Shown here piece by piece: positions 62,790-64,000 of a stretch of DNA of 64,000 nt. Location: NCBI RefSeq assembly GCF_020037475.1, contig NZ_JAIQDB010000001.1:372001-436000 (forward strand), read 5' to 3'. The notes beneath the pieces are model-generated. The model was not told where the DNA came from and ran no database searches. It worked only from the letters and a program-made list of their open reading frames with translations. How positions within the stretch are numbered: the first letter of the stretch is position 1; each line of letters opens with the position of its first letter. This DNA is from Sutcliffiella deserti (GTDB lineage Bacteria > Bacillota > Bacilli > Bacillales > Bacillaceae_I). The translations under genes and the position numbers were made by a program.

Positions 62790-63018
62790 GCTTTCCGCGG
62801 GGCGGAGCGGGAGCAACCTCTGCTGCGCCGTGGCCACTGAAAAAGTACATAATTGTAGGTTTTGGTTAAACACCGCTGTTACTATCCGCAAATGGCTTCG
62901 CTTTCCGCGGGGCGGTGCGGGAGCCTCCTCGGCTGCGCCGTGGCCACTGAAAAAGTACATAATTTTAGGTTTTGGTTAAACACCGCTGTTACTTTCCGCA
63001 AATGGCTTCGCTTTCCGC
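62790..63018. repeat. Tandem 109/110-bp direct repeat
   Basis: The unit beginning CGCTTTCCGCGGGGCG starts at 62790, 62899 and 63009. Units one and two are nearly identical across GTGGCCACTGAAAAAGTAC, GTTAAACACCGCTGTTAC and CCGCAAATGGCTT. It accounts for the element at 62830 being 329 bp rather than about 220 bp. Confidence 0.85.
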
Positions 63019-63158
63019 GGGGCGACCTTGAGCCTCCTCGGGCTATGCCCTGCGGGGTCTCAAGTTTGTCGCTACTCCCCCGCTGGAGTCTACGCCATTT
63101 GCTCCAATCCACAGCTAAAATCCACCTAAACTATATGTTTTCAGTTTTTCAGTGGCCT
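62830..63158. mobile_element. MITE-like element, family 1b, copy F, with internal duplication
   Basis: Ends GTGGCCACTGAAAAAGTAC (left) and GTTTTTCAGTGGCCT (right), inverted. A perfect 9-bp direct duplication TGCTGCGCC lies at 62821-62829 and 63159-63167. Without the internal 110-bp tandem unit it would be 219 bp, close to copy C at 39505 (222 bp). Core segments AAATGGCTTCGC and GCCATTTGCTCC are complementary in part. Confidence 0.8.
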
Positions 63159-63387
63159 TGCTGCGCCTGCGGGGTCTCCCGTCTACCGCTATCTCCCGCT
63201 GGAGTCGATCACCTTCCACTCCAATTCACAGGGGGGAGCACTTTATATGCGATGAATTTCTCTACTTTTTAAATGGAGGAATTTCTACTTATGAAGATCC
63301 CTTGAATAGAAAGATTTCACTTTACCTACTAGCTATGGATTTCTATTTCAAATGAGTAACATTCGATTCTAAGTAATAAGTAACCAA

Positions 63388-63535
63388 GCTGTGAATCGGA
63401 ACGAAAGGCGGAGACTCCTGCGGGAGATAGTGCTTTGGGTAGACCCCGCAGGCGTTTAGCCGAGGAGGCTTCCCAAGCACTCCGCGGACGCGGAGCCTTT
63501 CGTGGAGAGTAACAGCGGTGTTCAAAGAGACCTTT
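63388..63535. repeat. Family 1-like GC-rich repeat, copy G
   Basis: AAAGGCGGAGACTCCTGCGG at the left and CGGAGCCTTTCG followed by AACAGCGGTGTT at the right; the middle has GACCCCGCAGGCG and GAGGAGGCTTCC. Same core as copy B, but the ends are worn and no duplication is seen. Confidence 0.6.
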
Positions 63536-63625
63536 CAAAGTTCCATGTACAAGTGGATGTCTCTTAATAGAAAGGTATTCCTTAACCAACCTATGGATTA
63601 TTGTTTCAACTGAGCAACATGCGAT

Positions 63626-63716
63626 TCTAAGAATCCCAGCTGTGGATCGATTGAAAGGCGGAGACTCCTTGCAAAGAGATAGTGCTTTAGGAAGACTCCC
63701 GCAGGCGTTAGCCGTT
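63626..63716. repeat. Truncated family 1-like repeat, copy H
   Basis: CAGCTGTGGATCGATTGAAAGGCGGAGACTCC matches the left part of copy G in pieces (GAAAGGCGGAGACTCC, GATAGTGCTTT, CCCGCAGGCGTTAGCCG) and stops at 63716. With the flanking sequence it is a degenerate 250-260-bp tandem duplication of 63298-63420. Confidence 0.6.
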
Positions 63717-63781
63717 AGATAGAATAAACTTCATAATATACTTTTTATTTGTGAAGGCTCAACTTTAAGTGGACAATAAAT

Positions 63782-63819
63782 AAAAAAAGCACAAGGCATG
63801 AAGCCTTGTGCTTTTTTTA
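63782..63819 (-). terminator. Terminator after rpmF
   Basis: AAAAAGCACAAGGC, short loop, GCCTTGTGCTTTTTTT; immediately behind the rpmF stop on the minus strand. Separates rpmF from the repeat island. Confidence 0.92.
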
Positions 63820-63993
63820 TTATTTATTTACTACTTCTTTTCCTTTGTAGGTACCACATGCTTTACAAATACGGTGTGCTAATTTCATTTCACCGCAGCT
63901 TGGGCATTCTACCATACCAGGAACTTGTAGTTTAAAGTGTGTACGACGCTTTCTCTTCACAGTTTTAGACGTTCTTCTAAAAGGTACAGCCAT
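63820..63993 (-). CDS. rpmF: 50S ribosomal protein L32 (zinc-binding form)
   Basis: 57 residues beginning [20 protein letters not shown]. The zinc ribbon has Cys30, Cys33, Cys43 and Cys46 (ECPSCGE and RICKACG), so this is the four-cysteine, zinc-dependent paralogue. L32 is a component of the large subunit near L17 and L22. The ATG is close to the window edge, with GGGAAGA before it. In Bacillus it is followed by ylbO/rsfA; here a crotonase gene and repeats lie between. Confidence 0.97.
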   Translation of the reverse strand: MAVPFRRTSKTVKRKRRTHFKLQVPGMVECPSCGEMKLAHRICKACGTYKGKEVVNK

Positions 63994-64000
63994 TCTTCCC

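Larger units (their letters stand above)
62770..63232. repeat. Repeat island, older core interrupted by a family 1b element
   Basis: The outer halves (62770-62829 and 63168-63232) make one GC-rich palindromic unit: GCTTTCCGCGGGGCGGAGCG on the left, and TGCGGGGTCTCCCG, CCCGCTGGAGTCG and CCACTCCAATTCACAG on the right. A second element (62830-63158) is inserted between them. It holds several short open frames in all directions, but none resembles a protein. Confidence 0.7.

Noticed and set aside
62733..63589. Several open frames of 60-136 codons in the repeat island before rpmF
   Set aside because: They follow the repeat units, overlap each other in different frames and contain the same low-complexity residues (for example CGVSSLPLSP-like). 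Frames open because the repeat is GC-rich, not because of selection.

Overview
The window is a chromosomal segment of an endospore-forming, low-GC Bacillaceae bacterium. It carries sporulation genes (spoIIGA, sigE, sigG, spoVD, spoVE, rsfA, ylmC), a DNPR-type (meso-diaminopimelate) MurE, bacillithiol synthesis (bshC) and a gene order that follows, in reverse, the Bacillus subtilis block from rpmF through dcw, sigE/sigG, divIVA, ileS and pyr to rpoZ/coaBC. The genus cannot be fixed from the sequence. Almost every gene is on the minus strand; only rqcH, a SurA_N-type lipoprotein and ylbP are on the plus strand.

Layout from left to right: (1) 1-7.3 kb: 5' end of coaBC, rpoZ, gmk, remA, yicC, a Ca2+ P-type ATPase, then divergent rqcH. 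(2) 7.4-8.1 kb: a lipoprotein convergent with pyrE. (3) 8.4-20.3 kb: complete pyrimidine operon pyrR-pyrP-pyrB-pyrC-carA-carB-pyrK-pyrD-pyrF-pyrE, with three PyrR-type attenuators and a sigma-A promoter overlapping the rluD stop codon. (4) 20.3-24.9 kb: rluD, lspA and T-box-controlled ileS. (5) 25-29.2 kb: divIVA, ylmH, ylmG, sepF, ylmE, pgeF, ylmC. (6) 29.5-32.3 kb: sigG, sigE, spoIIGA. (7) 32.8-52.1 kb: division and cell-wall cluster mraZ-rsmH-ftsL-pbpB-spoVD-murE-mraY-murD-spoVE-murB-divIB-ylxW-ylxX-sbp-ftsA-ftsZ. murG is missing from its usual place; repeats and AT-rich DNA lie there instead. (8) 52.6-62.7 kb: bshC, a DUF3397 membrane protein, panE, a three-gene biotin-dependent acyl-CoA carboxylase cassette, divergent ylbP, a DCC-family protein, rsfA and a crotonase-fold protein. 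(9) 62.7-64 kb: about 1.1 kb of repeats and then rpmF.

The genes are mostly conserved housekeeping genes. No defence system, prophage, CRISPR array, tRNA or rRNA is visible. The unusual content is between the genes. Small non-autonomous mobile elements are present: one family with GGCTCTGTTAAA-type ends and 8-bp target duplications (three copies), and one with GAGGCCACTGAAAAA-type ends and 9-bp duplications (two copies). The two families share a GC-rich core and sit inside or next to older relatives. A third dispersed family has ATTGTTGCT/AGCAACAAT ends. Other points worth a look are a five-fold 10-bp MraZ operator array, the missing murG, TTG start codons confined to four sporulation genes, and a crotonase that resembles ethylmalonyl-CoA decarboxylase near an acyl-CoA carboxylase.
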